Assembly: GCF_910596095.1 (NCBI RefSeq)
Contig: NC_056535.1
Coordinates: forward strand, 2,823,001 to 2,887,000
Source of the DNA: Thunnus maccoyii
Taxonomy: Eukaryota > Chordata > Actinopteri > Scombriformes > Scombridae
Length of the DNA stretch: 64,000 nucleotides
Direction of reading: 5' to 3'
Each line of letters starts with the position of its first letter. Positions within the stretch are counted from its first letter, which is position 1. Below, piece after piece: positions 45,809 to 59,046 of this stretch. The notes beneath the pieces were generated by a model, which saw only the letters and a program-made list of their open reading frames with translations, searched no databases and was not told the DNA's origin. Position numbers and translations under genes: made by a program.

Positions 45809-46141
45809 CTAGCGAGGTGCTTTCACAGGCTGATGACACGCTCGGGCTAGGAGACCGACGCCGTGCTGCCTTAAATGTTTGATCAGATTTGATGTGTAAC
45901 CTGATTTATAGCTAATTAGCTTCTCACATGCCTTGCACTTTGCCTTGTCGTTTTCTTTAATAAAGTGACGCCACATTTTAGAGCGTTTTACTGCGGTCAA
46001 TCTTTCTCTCAGCACTGTCGTGATGTTAGCGACGCATGCTCGTATGTAAACAAACTGACACGCTGTTGCATTGATGCATGACGGAGACAGGTCCTGGAGT
46101 TTACAGTGAAACTCTATCAGGTTTAACCAATACATAAACAC
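45809..46141 (-). pseudogene. BED zinc-finger fragment, likely hAT transposase or ZBED relic
   Basis: A 110-codon open frame on the minus strand contains SKMWRHFIKENDKAKCKACE and then SYKSGYTSNLIKHLRQHG. This is the aromatic-rich start, C-x2-C and H-x4-H pattern of a BED zinc finger, the DNA-binding domain at the N-terminus of hAT transposases and ZBED proteins. The frame stops soon after the finger (ACHQPVKAPR). No catalytic hAT domain was found downstream, so this is a decayed fragment or a lone exon. It sits inside the proposed csnk2a1 intron 1, on the same strand as the gene. Confidence 0.6.
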
Positions 46142-46732
46142 ATTGTCATCTCACCCTACCCGAAGATAGATCATAGTGAGAAAATACCCTGACATCTGTG
46201 CCAATCACATCTATGTCAGTAGAAAATGGATGCCACAATGATAGCAACCAGTTACTCATTTAAAGTATTTATGGTGAATACTAAATAACATGCCATACGT
46301 ATGCCTAGTTAATGTTCCATGACGTGGAGTTTTATATGATGAAATGTTACAATCTGCTAATAACTTAAACATGCCAAAAATAATGTAAGTACTATTTGGT
46401 TGGTTGGCTCTAAATTTCTGTTATTGATTAGTCAGACTGGCTATGGTGGATAGCCATGTTAGCTAAGGATAGCTCCAATTTTAGCTTTGGGTACATTGTC
46501 AGGGATATATGAAATTACTGTTATTTCAAAAGAATCGCACATATCCAACAGAATGGACGGGAGAAACTTATACATTCCTTTATTTTCAGCACTACGTTGT
46601 GCTATACTGTCAATAAAGACAGAAAAATATATAATTTTTACACATCAGGGGGCGGTACTGGTGTGACAGTTTGATAGTGACCTGCCATTAGGAAACAGTA
46701 TGTGCCAGTAAAACACGAGCAGCATACCATTC

Positions 46733-47310
46733 TAGGGATTGGCATATGCAGGTGTTCTGTCAAAATGTGCTACCTATCGAGATGTTCTACTTCTGCGCAT
46801 TTACATGACCCACAATGTTGGGCTCTGTTTCTGCTCCCATTAATCTATGCAACCTTGCTGTCAGGCATGCTATCCAGACATCAGCTGATGGTGAGCAATA
46901 AATACAGATATTTTAATAGAGTATTTCAACATGATCTCCATGTTCTTACAGTATACATGGAGTGAGTAGTGGTGTAATATGAAATGATTCCGTAGTGGGA
47001 GCATTACTTTATAGAGGATATCGGTCTGTCAAAATACGCTATGCGTGGAATCTTAAATCATGATATTATGATAGAATATCAAAATATGCTCCCCATATCA
47101 TATACTTACAGTACACTTACCCCTGTTTGTAATCAAAATACAAATAAAGAGGTCATAATATTGTGACAGTTATACTTTTATGTGATATACACAACTGGAA
47201 ACGTAAAACACATAAGGTAGCATTTTTCGATAGGTATCGATTCGCGCAACGGTAGCATAAATCGTCAGAACAACGGCATATGCAGCTGAACCACTAGTGG
47301 CATACCATCA
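46733..47310. repeat. Degenerate inverted-repeat (foldback) element
   Basis: The segment GGCATATGCAGGTGTTCTGT ... ATGTGCTACC near 46740-46773 is mirrored by the reverse complement of 47220-47290, which reads GCATATGCCGTTGTTCTGAC ... ATGCTACC. The phrase TCTGTCAAAATACGCTATGC recurs at 47025. The ends are diverged and no target duplication was identified. Confidence 0.4.
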
Positions 47311-48364
47311 GCCACTTCTCGATCTCGGCGTCAAGTAGCAAGATTCGCCAGTTAAGTTACAACTCCATGTGGCTCTATGACTGTGTCATATAATGAAAAA
47401 TTCGCTATATGCTAACTAGAGTTAAACAGCCAGGTTAGCAGCTTCATAGCCATCTTGTACAATTTAACGTGAAGCTCCGCGCTACGTGCGCATTGTTTGC
47501 AGGTCATTGGGTCGCTTGCGCAGTCGCTGTTAACAGCTGACTCACACTGTAGCTAATTTAATTGATTCAATATAATTAGCTATAATAAGTCCTTCACACA
47601 ACCGGGGATAATAGCAGAGCAGTTTGCTACTTAACATTATAGAGTGAAATCTTTGGCTAGCCAACGTTGGCTAACGTGATAACATGATGCCGTAAATAAG
47701 CGTAATTCAGCGGATCATACAGCGGATCATACAGAGTGCTTCGTTGTCTTTCTCTTCCTTTTCTTTCTCTTCCGAAACGTCAGGGCGAAGTTATTCACAA
47801 GTCTCCGTTAACATTAATAACTCGATGATTTATTGCTTTTAATCCGCAGACACACCGTCATAAAACAACCTTTTCCGGATCGACCGGATTCATCCAGGTT
47901 GGCTAACAGCTAATTTAGCGAGACCATTCAGCACTAAATAAGATCAGATTATAACTTATACAAAACGCTCCAACAGTAATCTGTCACTGAGAAGCTCAGT
48001 GATGGGTGTATAAATTTAGTGGACCAGTGTGAGTGTAACGTTAAAACTTACTAAGTTAGTAAATTAGGTACAATTTATAGCTGTTTCCGTTATCAGATAT
48101 TCCGTCGACAATTCGCTTAAAAACTGAAGATTTACAAGATGTTGACAAATAATTTTCAGGCAGTGGTTAACTATTTTAGCTGTAATTTAATGTAACGAAA
48201 GCCCCAGCCTCAATTAGCTGGAGCACCTGGCTGGAAGGCTGTCGGTGAGCAGGTGTTGCTAACTTCTCGGCCTGCTAAGCTAAGCTAACGTGGCTAACAG
48301 AAGCACCACAGAGACGATGAGTCGGTTTTATCAACAATAGCAACACGTTGGGTTACATATTTAC

Positions 48365-48530
48365 CCCCTTTGATCAATTCGACGACCGAAATGCTTTCCA
48401 ATAAGCTCAGTTTGGTCAACCCAGCGGTCCTCGCCTCCCTCCGTCGCCGGTGTGTGATTTCTGCTGTATCAGAGACAATATGGCTGACCGCCGCCACCTC
48501 CTCCGTCCCCGAGTACTGCAACGGAGCCCG
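48365..48530 (-). promoter_or_regulatory. Candidate csnk2a1 promoter and non-coding exon 1
   Basis: This is a G+C-rich island (CCGCCGCCACC, GCCCGCGGAGGGAC) without a TATA box. On the minus strand a donor GGGG|GTAAAT lies at 48365/48364. A CCATATTG motif (minus strand, about 48477-48484) fits a YY1 site near a TATA-less start. The position, about 6 kb upstream of the start-codon exon, fits the non-coding first exon of csnk2a1. The open frames across it are low confidence and I do not call them genes. Confidence 0.45.
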
Positions 48531-48599
48531 CGGAGGGACACGCTTCTGCAAGGTCGCGGACCAACCAAAAAAAGTGAGAACAAACTTGTCACTGTCACG

Positions 48600-51500
48600 T
48601 TTGTTTTGACTCTGTACTCACTTACTTTAGTACACTGAATGTCTTTTGTGGCCAAACAGCGACATATTCTTAACTGGCCAAGTCAAGCTCTAAAGCCTGA
48701 AGAGCAGTCTGAAGGCGAGAGGCCCCAAAACTCGCAACAAGTGAAGATAATACATTTTAATGATAATAACGTTACGTTTAATTAGTACCGTACTTTTCTT
48801 TCATAGTGAAACTCAAAGTACTACAGTATTAATAACATAGAACGTACAGCATAAAGAAAATAAGCATAATAGGAGTTAAGATGAAGAAGCCTACCTGAAT
48901 ACAAAGGTCTTTAAGCCTTTTTTTTTTTTTTTTTTTAAAGAGAAAAAAAAGAGACTAGGGTCTATGCTGCCCAGATGGTTAGGAAGGCTGTTCTACAAGT
49001 GTGGACTGTATATAAAGTGTATGAGATGCCTGCAGACCTCCAAGTGACTACAGAGGAAACATTTCCAGTTACTTTACTTTGTTCTAAAATTGGGATACTA
49101 TTAAAAAAAAATCCTGCAGTGATCAGCTGGGAATCACTTCTTTCATCTCAAAGTCACTGTTTCAATTAAAATACAACATGCTGGAGTGCAGAAACGATCA
49201 CAGAAATGTGTCACTGTCCTAATGCTTTATGACTGCACTGTACCACAAAACAAGCAGCAACCACCACTATTGAACACTGAAGCCAGTGTTGGAGGGGAAT
49301 TGAAGTGAACAGGAAAATTTGCAACCTCTCTCTGGGAATATAATGTCAATAGTTGTTCCATAGAATATTCAGCTCTCAGTAGCTCTTTTCATTTTTACAT
49401 TTCTCCCCTCACAGTCAATATTACTAATTAATAAGTGAACATTTGAAAAACAGAAACCTTCACTTAAAAACTGAACTGACAAAGGTATACCAGGGGTGTG
49501 TTCCTCTTGATTGACAGGTATGTCAGGCTATCTCTCTCAGCTATGGTGGTTACCACTTGTTCTTCTGGAAAGTTAAGGATGACATCACATCATAGACATC
49601 ACACTGTATGTGCTTAGTTTTTACAGTCGATTGTGTAGGATGTTCTTCATGTCAAAACAGTACCTGGAGCCTTGGTAGGAGGGTCAGGACCCAGGTAAGT
49701 TGCCATAAGGTAATGTATGTAACACACGGTTAGGCAGGTTTTGGCCCATAGTTCAGAAAACACAGATTCAAAAAAATCAAAATCAAAAGACCCTTTAAAT
49801 AAATGGTTTTATGTTGAGCAAACTCAGGGAAATGATACACTTTGATACTGACTGGCACAAGGGATGGCTACATCATTCATAGGTGAGTGTATATTTACTG
49901 TTATAATAGTTTAACAAATCAAAATTGAGAATCAATATTTAGCTTTTTTTTTTGTTAAAAAAAAAAAAAGAAATGTAAGTAATAAATCGGATGGAATCCC
50001 GGCTATGTCCAAAAGGGGGCGACTCTTTCTCTGCTCATCTTTCACACTGTACTAGAACACATCATCTTACAACACTGCAACAAAAAGGGAGAATATTTGT
50101 AAGAGGTGATCAGGCTTTGCCATCAGGTTTCTAAGACTTGTTAGACCTGCTTTAGGAGTTCAGTGTTTATGATCTTACTTAACTTATAAACTTACTTTGA
50201 CATCATGATGTTTTATTGTCATTTACTTCCCTTGTACATTTCCATAGATTTTCAATGTCTCATCTGACTTGCTCTTGTTCACCAGTTTTATGTTTTTTCT
50301 CTTTTAAGAAGTACATTGTAATCGTATTTTTAAAAATTCTAAACAAAGACCATGACTTCTGTACTACAACTGTTATGAGATGTTTTTGTAGTCTTTGTCA
50401 TTATTATTATTAAATATGCACATACATAGATAACTATGCACATGCAGTATATGTCCACATGTAGCCAAAATAAGGCTTTTTCTTTGAATAAAAAAGTATT
50501 TCCTCTTGCAGTATAAAACACCAGCATGTATTCAAGGCTGGATTAATAACTGAGAAATGTGAGCAACTGCCTTAGAGCACCAGACCCCCAGGGGCCCAAA
50601 AAGCCCCACATTACATTTTTTGTCAGTTGGTTTATATAAATTAATTAACTGCTAATTAGTTTAAAAAAAAAACATAAAAGTACAGTATGAACTAAGGTCC
50701 AGCATTAGTACATAATCTTGTGGCATTGTTTTGTAGAGGGGCCCTGTGTCAAATCTAGTTTTAAGATTTGAATTGTTGCAACTTTTATTGTGCTCACATG
50801 GTCCTTATTCCTAAATGATGTTATTTTATTTTTTACATTGCCCTTCCCCCTAAGAGGCGACAGGGTATTCCCACAGTGCACAGGGGGAGCGAGGGGGTCA
50901 AAAGAGGCCCATCAACAAATTTTTGCCCTTGGCTATCCCTACAGGTTAATCCGGCCATTGGTGTATAAATGTTTATAAAAACAGTAATTCCTCTCCCTTT
51001 TGTGCCAGTAACCATTAAGCCATAATCAGATGAGTGACATGTAGGAAATGGCACGAGTCTCATTTTGGCATTGCTCAACGAGAAACAAAGTTCAGATGTC
51101 ACTGTGGTGTTGTGTTTAGAGCGAGAGCCGTCACACTCATTCTTCTTCACCACGCAGCAGGCAGGTCGAAGAGGTTGTTGGGGGCAGCAGGTTTCTGTCA
51201 GCGAGACTATTCATTGTGCTCTTTGGGGCCTTGATTGAGGATATCCTCTAAACAATTGCTCTGGGTGCTGAAACTGGTTCAAAGTTTTCAGGCGTATATT
51301 CTTCCTCCCATCCATCTCCTAGTTACAGAAGGCTCCCAGCAGCGAACAATTGCATTTATTGGCCCCAAGATCGTTTTTCATGTCTTGTTAAAATTCAGAT
51401 CCACAAACTTCCTTACTCAAGGGAGTTTTTCCAATGCAGTGTCACAACTAAATTAATATATGTTGCTTTGTGTGGGGGGTTTTTGACAGAGGGGACAGCT

Positions 51501-52900
51501 ATCGCCTAAAAATCTCTGCCAGATACAGGCTACCTGATTACTTGCAGTAAAGTCTAGGGTTGAAGGGAAGTGCACAGAGCAGTTTAATTATATGTTGGGG
51601 AAAAACACTGGATGTGGAATGTATTTGCCCTTTTCAGAACCAGCTTTATTGTTTGTAAAAGGGATTCAATTTGGTAGGTTGCTCATACAGCATGTGTGGA
51701 ATGATATTAAAAGAATGTCAAAATAGGGAGCAGGTTTCGTTCAAAAGTAAAGTATGTCACTATGGCAAAGAAAAAATGGAGTTTCACACCCAAGAAAGCT
51801 TGGGATGATGGACATCGGCATGCTGCGGAAGTCTGCCTCTTTCCTCCTTCAGAGCAGTCTGTGCACACATAGTGTTGTATTATTTTAACAGGGGGAGAAA
51901 TCGGGCCTCAGATTAGTCACCTTTCACCTCTTCATTAAGGACCACCGCCCTAAGACCGAGGCAGAGCGCAGGAGCAGGAGCCAAGGAGAGAGCAATCAGA
52001 GCCCTGCCCTGGTGGACTGATATTGTCTGTACTAATGTCTCAGGTCATTCCACCACTTCCTCCCACTGCATGTTGGGAGGGAAACAATAGTCCCGAGAGT
52101 GTCCGCTGCGGAGAGGAGAGTGTGTCAACACCATCGCCCATACAGAACACACGCCCACACACACTCATCTGCACTGTTAGACCGATATGTCTGTGTGGCG
52201 ATACTGGCCTTTGATTTGAGCGTATCAGCAGGAAGGGTCCTTCACTTATGATATATGATAATGGACATTCCTCACTGACTGCAACTCGTAATGAAATGTT
52301 GCTTATTTTCCATATTATAAAGGTATTTTGTTGCTTTCAACTGCATCTGGACAAGTGTCATCACATGATCTAAACGTTTTTAAATTTCACTGTGACTATA
52401 GGCTCATCTGAACTTGAACCCTTGTTCAACTAGGACCTTGTTAAACTATGACTACGATGACATCTGCAGTTGCACCTGGAATTTTGCATAACACACTTTG
52501 GGCCCAGGGTGCGATCACCATAGTTCGATGCTGAGTTCAATGCTGAAGGTTCAAATCTGTCTTAAAACAGGTCTGGTGACCATGTGAACATTGAAAAGCG
52601 TGTTTTTTGCTTACTGTACTCATTCTTCCTGTTTGTATTGGCTGTGAAGAAATCAATTCCTAATGCGCTCCCAATTTCAGAGATGAGGGTCAAAATCCAC
52701 AGTCGTCATTTGGTGCAAAAATATATTCCAAAGTTTGTCCAAAGTTAATATGAGGCTTCAGTAGAGTTATTTTGTATTAATACCCCTCCTCTGCAGCTCA
52801 ACAGAGAAACATTGTCAGGGGAAACACTTGAACTAACAAGACTCTAACATTCGAAGATACTCACTTCATTTGCTGAAGCCTCATATTAACTTCAGATTAT
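48600..52900. other. Gene-free region between csnk2a1 and tcf15 (part 1)
   Basis: No exon was recognised. There are T and A runs near 48920-48955 and 49945-49970. A repeat-like tract at about 50535-50960 contains CTGGATTAATAACTGAG and GGGGCCC phrases and ends AGGTTAATCCGGCCATTGG. A G+C-richer block at about 51840-52220 is a candidate conserved non-coding element. Confidence 0.45.
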
Positions 52901-52916
52901 GTTTTTCATGGAACAA

Positions 52917-53705
52917 GGCAAGGCAAGTTTATTTGTATAGCACATTTCAACAACAAGGCAATTCAAAGTTCTTTACATAAAATATAAAAGGCAGACAGAA
53001 TGTAAAAGCAATGAAAGGCAACATAAAAATACATTTAAATACAATTAAAAAGTGTTAAACTGGAAATAAAAATAAACTAAAATAGAAAAAGACAGATAAA
53101 ACGGGAGAGTAAAAGTTACAGTGCAGTGTAAGATATTAATGAAAAGCCTCAAGTCTGATGTAATAAAAGGCAGCAGCAAACAGAAAAGTCTTCAGCTGTG
53201 CTTTAAAAGAACTGAGAGTTGCAGCAGACCTGCAGTTTTCTGGGAGTTTGTCCCAGATATGTGGAGCATAAAAACTGAATGCTGCTTCTCCATATTTAGT
53301 TTTTACTCTGGGGACAGAAAGCAGACCTGTCCCAGACAACCTGAGAGGTCTAGATGGTCCATAATGTAGCAGAAATGTATTTTGGTCCTAAACCATTCAG
53401 TGCTTTATAAACCAACAGTAGTATTTTAAAATCAGTTCTTTGACAGACAGGAAGCCAGCATAAAGATCTGAGAACTGGAGTGATGTGATCCACTTCCTTG
53501 GTCTTAGTGAGGACTCAAGTAGCAGCGTTCTGAATCAGCTGCAGCTGTCTGATCGATTTTTAAGGGAGACATGTGAAGACAGCATTACAGTAGTCAAGTC
53601 TACTGAGGATAAATGCATGGACAAGTTTTTCCAAATTCTGCTAAGACATAAGTCCTTTAATTCTTGATATATTCTTAAGATGATAGGAAGCTGACTTAGG
53701 ACTGG
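52917..53705 (-). mobile_element. 5'-truncated CR1/L2-type LINE, reverse-transcriptase tail
   Basis: On the minus strand, frame-broken translation gives the C-terminal part of a non-LTR retrotransposon reverse transcriptase. It runs from LEKLVHAFI, SRLDYCNAVF and RQLQLIQNAA, through LSGTGLLSVPRVKTKYGEAA, to FSFYAPHIWDKLPENCRS and FKAQLKTFLF. The 3' end at about 52917 reads TACAAATAAACTTGCCTTGC on minus, the usual tail of this fish LINE family. Frameshifts and a stop near the middle (about 53390-53460) show it is dead. Confidence 0.8.
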
Positions 53706-56700
53706 AGATTTTGACCACAATCACTTACATTAGAGCCATGTTAGGAAGGGATCTTGAAATGGCCAGTATGGACAGGAGGAATAATTACTAATGACTCTTT
53801 CAGTGACTCTTGTTTTAAGACAGACTTTAAAACATTGGAACGTTTCCTACTGCTGCAGCTCTGCATCCACATTCGTCATAGGTTGTTGGTGTTTTGGATT
53901 TCAATTTTGAAATGGCCTCTAACAGAGTTTTGTTCTACGGTGCATCCATTTTTACAAACTTCTTTTAAAGAAATTCCCATAGCAAGTATGCCACAACTTT
54001 AATAGCTATGTGTTAGTATCAGCCTTCAAATATTAATATCAGTCAAACCCAAAGACTCATTCACAAGTACACACAGACACACACACACTACTGTGTCTGG
54101 CCCAGTTAGTGCCTGTTTGGCTGCTGTAGAGGATTAGGTTGCTCCCTGCTCTCCCACTCCACCCATCAATGGAAAACAATCATAAAAATCGGAAGCAGCC
54201 TATCCAAGGCCGCTGTCCCATGAAAGGGCCCGCAGTGCGTGTCCGATGGCGATTATCTCCTCTGACAGGCCGGCTGGCCCGGGGAACTATGGGGTTGAAC
54301 AAGAGGCAGTGAGTGGGCGGAAGGTGTCTGCCCTGTCAAGCAGTTGAGCTACAGCACCATAAGGGTCTGTTTAGGGCTAAGTGTGGTGGAGGGGAACTGT
54401 ATCGCAATCTTAGCCCTTCCTATTTGCCCCATGGTATCCTCTACTAATGCTTACCAGATGGAGATGAAGATCGGGAAAGCGCCGCTGAGGACTTTGACAG
54501 AATAATTTATGTTCAGATGGAACTTTATTCTGTCCTGTGCGGGGATATCTGTAACTTTAATGAGAAACCACAGCAGTCATAGGTGGTTGTTCAAACTTTT
54601 CTACATACCTCTTGTGTATATAAAGAATTCCAATAATATAGAGAAGATATGAACTTTTCTCCCTCTGTCTCACCACTGCGTTTTACTATCCTAATTTGAT
54701 TACTTTTTTGTCTTTTTTTTTCTGCAGGTAGCACTCAGACCTATTATCACATAGTCACTTATGTTAGTACTTATGCCTATTTATGCAGTGATTTAGCCAT
54801 TTCAGTTCATGTATACATGTTTCTTTTTCCACTCCATGGTGTCACAATTTTTGATATCCACACATTGTAATCAGTGAAATTATATATGTTATTTCTCATA
54901 TTTTACTATACATATTTATTTACACTTACTTGTTACATGATAAAGAGATGTATTCCTTACATTTTCAATTGTTTTAGATTTTAATTTGTTTGTTTGTTGT
55001 TATCTTTAATGTAACCCACACACGCACATTCCCATTCAGTGAATTCTTTGTAAAACTGCTCAGTGACTCACACTGAGAGTTTTGTTCAGCCATGTTTTCC
55101 CACCCAGGAATTAAAATAAGCATCAGCTGAGCACGGTGGGCCATCTGGGTCCCGATTGATGTCAAAGCTGGCACTGACCCAGGGCCCTGGGCCCCAGAGG
55201 GAGGGCCTCAACAGGGTCGAGCACTCAGGCCTTTTCCTTCCTGTTCCTCTATGACATCTTCCTGCCTGGGGGGGCCTCTGGGAGCCATTGAGCGGTGCTC
55301 CACCAGGCCCTCGGAGCTGCAGGATAAGCTCACACAGCAGCTTCTAATTAGGCTTTAGCACTGACAGGTGGAGAGAAACTGAAGGGTTGGGATGCTTTAT
55401 GCAAGCGTGCAGTTATTTGTGCTGCCCCGGAGGACTGCGAGTGCAATAACTTTCTTCCAGAGGGTGTACCTCCAAACATCACTTCAGGGCTGATTTAAAG
55501 GATTCAGTTTAGTCATAACCGTGTTGTCAAATGTTTAAAATGTGCTATAAATCTCATGGTTGGTTGTGATTAGGGTGTTGCACTGCACAGTAATGAGTAA
55601 CTTTTGAGTGCTTATGACAGACATACATAGGCCCAAGGTATCGTAAAGTTTTGCAGTGTACACAGATATGCTATTCTCAACATAAACACATACACACACA
55701 GACGTATCACATGCACCAATGATGGATTTCTATGAAAGCACAGCTTCTATAGAAACATATGAACACTTCAAGTATAGTGAAAAAAAATGGATTGATAGGA
55801 ATGAATAATGCAGGAGTTCTAAGCAGATCAACCATTACAGCTTCTACTTTGAACAAAACCCCTCTATGATTCAGTCCCTGACATATTGTAGATATTACAC
55901 TATATTACAGTATTAATGATCATATAGATTTTGCACTTTTTGTCCATTTGAAATAGCTCATAGATCATTTTTGGTAATGCACTTATTTACTTTCTTAATA
56001 AAAGTTAGATGAGAAGATCGATAATGACTCATATTTGTATGATAAATATGAAGCTGCAGCTAGCAGCCAGTTAGTTTAGCTTAGCACAAAAACTGGAAAC
56101 AGGGAGCCTTGAAAAAGTTCAGCACATAAACCAAAACTTGTCATTTTTATGTTTTGGCTTTTGTATGGATTAAACAAACAAGATGTAACGTGTTAATCAG
56201 TGAGTTTTAGAGGAGCTAGTAGGTGGATTTTGTTATCTTTGGACAGAGCCAGGCTAGCTGTTTCTACCTGTTCTCAGTCTTTGTGCTAAGCTAAGCTAAC
56301 CAGCTGTTGGCTCTAGCTCCATATTTACCGTATAGACTTTAGAATGGTATTGAACTACTGATCTAACAAGAAAGCGTATTTCCATAAAAGTTGAACAATT
56401 CCTTTAACACTGCTTTTTTTTTTTTTAGAAAAAATACATTTTTCAGTTCATGTCACTCTGAAATCAACTTGCAGAGACTTCAGACTTGCTTGAGTGAGGT
56501 AATCTATCACAGTGGACATCTTGTCTACTTTTATTTTAACCACATTATTTGATTGTTGCAAGGTCATTTGGTGCAGATTTTTCATATCAATCTGCTGGCA
56601 TTCGAGTTTTAAGTACCTCTTTAAGTCCTCTGAGCACATCTAATTAAAAAGTTGGATTTCTATCTATCTCTGCGTGTACACGGATTCTCACACATCCCAC

Positions 56701-59046
56701 AGTGCTGCTCTCCCGGTGTGATCTATAACATTAATTCATCAGCAGCTGTGTTTGTCTGGACACAGGGTGTTAGGTGATATTAGCTGTGACTGATCAACAC
56801 CACATGTGGATCCCAACCCGGGAGATTTACTACCAGAGCACAGTCATGCCAAAGATCAGCCCTCAGATTTCTGTATTTTCCTAGATACTGGCTCCAAATA
56901 TCCAAAATGAATGGAGAATTAGCTACCCCAGTTTCAGTTGGATTCAGGAGAACTAGGAAGTGCTTTTTCTGTTCCAAACATGAGAATGCACAGATTTATG
57001 AACTTACAAATATGTTTTGAAACACCAAGCTTTACACTCTGCTTCTTCCTTTCTGTGGTTGATCTTGTTGGCATGTGTCCAGCAATGTGCTACAGTCCCT
57101 GATGGTCCCCATGAGTAATCATCAGTCACCACAATAGATCCAACAAGAGTAATTTGTGTCTTTCCTGTTTTGCCTTTACCTTTTCCCAGAGTTGACTCTG
57201 ATTCATGCCTTCCTAGCTGGCACTCTGCACCTACTACCACCCTGACAAGGCTCTGTACAGTCAGATACTGCTGGGATACAACAATTTTAGAGAGAACCCG
57301 CTGAGGAAAAGAATGATTACTTCCTCAGTTGAGATTCCGTGGCATTACTCAGACAGGGAAGGTAAACCTCCATTGGAATTCCCCGTAGGTTTCCTCTTCT
57401 GAACGGCTACAGGCAGAAGATTCCAGCAACAGAAATAATATGAGGTGTGTATGGTTGCACAGATTGCTTTTTTCATCTTCACTTATCTACAAACTACAAT
57501 CTACAAACTGTTTTACTAGTTTGTATGTAGCCAAGCAGTTAGATTCAGTTTGATTTGCTCAGGTTTGAGATTTCTGCCTCCACCTAAATACAATCTATCA
57601 CAAAACACATTGTCAAGAGTTTTCATAGGGACTATTACTTTGTTAGGAAGTATTCCAGTGAAATTACACCTTCTCTGGGAAATGATGGTAATTTGTTGTT
57701 GTTGTTGTTGTTTTTTTTTTCAATGTAATTTTTCAATGCTGTGAGCAGCACAGACAAATCTTCCTCCCAAAACTCTCAGAGATGGATATCTAAAAACTCA
57801 GATGAATAAAACTATCTGCATGGTTAGATACCATGGCTCACAAAGCTTTATCCATTCAAACTAAAAAAGCACATCAACCTTTGAACAGCTTCAACACACA
57901 ATACTTTTAGGAATATATTGACAACAAAATACTTGAAAACCATATGTATGTAAAAATAAATTTAATTTTAAAGTAGATTACAACATGTAATGAAAAATCA
58001 AAGTAGTGTCCCTTAAGCGGATGGAGCAGTCTTTTCCTCTCATATATTATTCCTGAAACTGCTCAGCTGTAGGAGTCTGTTTGTGAGCCAAGCTTCTCCA
58101 AAACATATTGGTTTAATCTTAAAGAACAACCCAAACATATGTGGCAGTTTGTTTCATCAGTATCTTGCCCAATACAGTATGTAATGAGGGGATAGGCACA
58201 AAAAGCATCTCTGTATCTCTAGTAGAGCCATCTGTCCTGTAGTCATGCTAATGTCTTAGCATGAAGTATTTCAAGGTCCATTATTAGGCAATATAAATTA
58301 GCCTACTTGTAATTTCACATCACCTGTTAACTTGTTCCATATAAAAAAAAAAAGTTTCAATCAATCTCAAAGTGATCATTGCTTCAACTTCTGTGTGTTG
58401 AATTTGGATCACAGATTGTGCCTTTAAGTAATCATAGGTGATAAGCCTGATCCAAAGTGCTGTATGATTATGAACCTTTTAGCAATCCAGACTTCATATT
58501 GTTTTATGTTCAGTGGCTTATAGATTTTGTACTGCTGTCAACAAATTTTTTAGCATTCATCAATAGGTAAGTGCATATAAACAATGCAAAGACATGTCTG
58601 ACGTTACTTACTTCCTGTGTAAACAAGAACATTAGGCTAGGAGAGTTGGGGGGGGGGGTGTTCAGCTCGTAAAAAGTTCATCCTTTGTGTAGAATGTGAC
58701 TGTATATTTAAAATGTCTGTCAGGTTTGTCATTCCAATGAAAAGAACATCCAACCTTGTGGGTGCTTCAATCGCTACTTACTTGCTTTACAGTATCTCCT
58801 GATGATATTATAAAATAAAGCATTAGAATGCACTGTATCTGTATCTGCTGGTGAGACACGGCCTGTTTTGCTGCCATCATGTCTCATCTTGGGTGAAGTG
58901 ACCAATGAGGCAAACTACCGAAAAACCTGAGTAGTCCTCTAAGACTGTTGCTGTGCAGAGATGTCTCTAGAGTCTATGGCTGCTGGAGGTTTCCCCCAAG
59001 CTCTGCTCTGAAGAGAAGTTCCGATCCTGCTCCAAGTCAGACAGTT
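53706..59046. other. Gene-free region between csnk2a1 and tcf15 (part 2)
   Basis: No exon was recognised. Two stretches (about 54100-54500 and 55100-55480) are richer in G+C than their surroundings and free of recognisable repeats, so they are candidate regulatory elements. A fish repeat occupies about 56035-56406. The last part (57900-59046) is A+T-rich and includes the presumed 3' UTR of tcf15. Confidence 0.45.
56035..56406. repeat. Common teleost interspersed repeat
   Basis: Phrases GCTAGCAGCCAGTTAGTTTA, GCACAAAAACTGGAAACAGG, TTTGGACAGAGCCAGGCTAG, CTAAGCTAAGCTAACCAGC and GTTGAACAATTCCTTTAA occur in the order typical of an abundant fish repeat. No coding content. Confidence 0.6.

Larger units (their letters stand above)
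42432..48364 (-). other. Proposed intron 1 of csnk2a1
   Basis: No coding exon was recognised. The stretch contains the elements listed separately at 44681-45061, 45809-46141 and 46733-47310, and otherwise A+T-rich sequence with fish-type repeats (for example around 43380-43640, where CCAGGTTCAAC and TTAACCTGGCTCAATG motifs are opposed). Confidence 0.4.

Noticed and set aside
48294-48655. Overlapping open frames on both strands near 48.3-48.6 kb as a small gene
   Set aside because: They coincide with a G+C-rich promoter-like island and have no domain; a non-coding csnk2a1 first exon explains the composition better.
53754-54002. 82-codon plus-strand frame after the LINE tail
   Set aside because: No recognisable domain and no splice or start context; likely chance.
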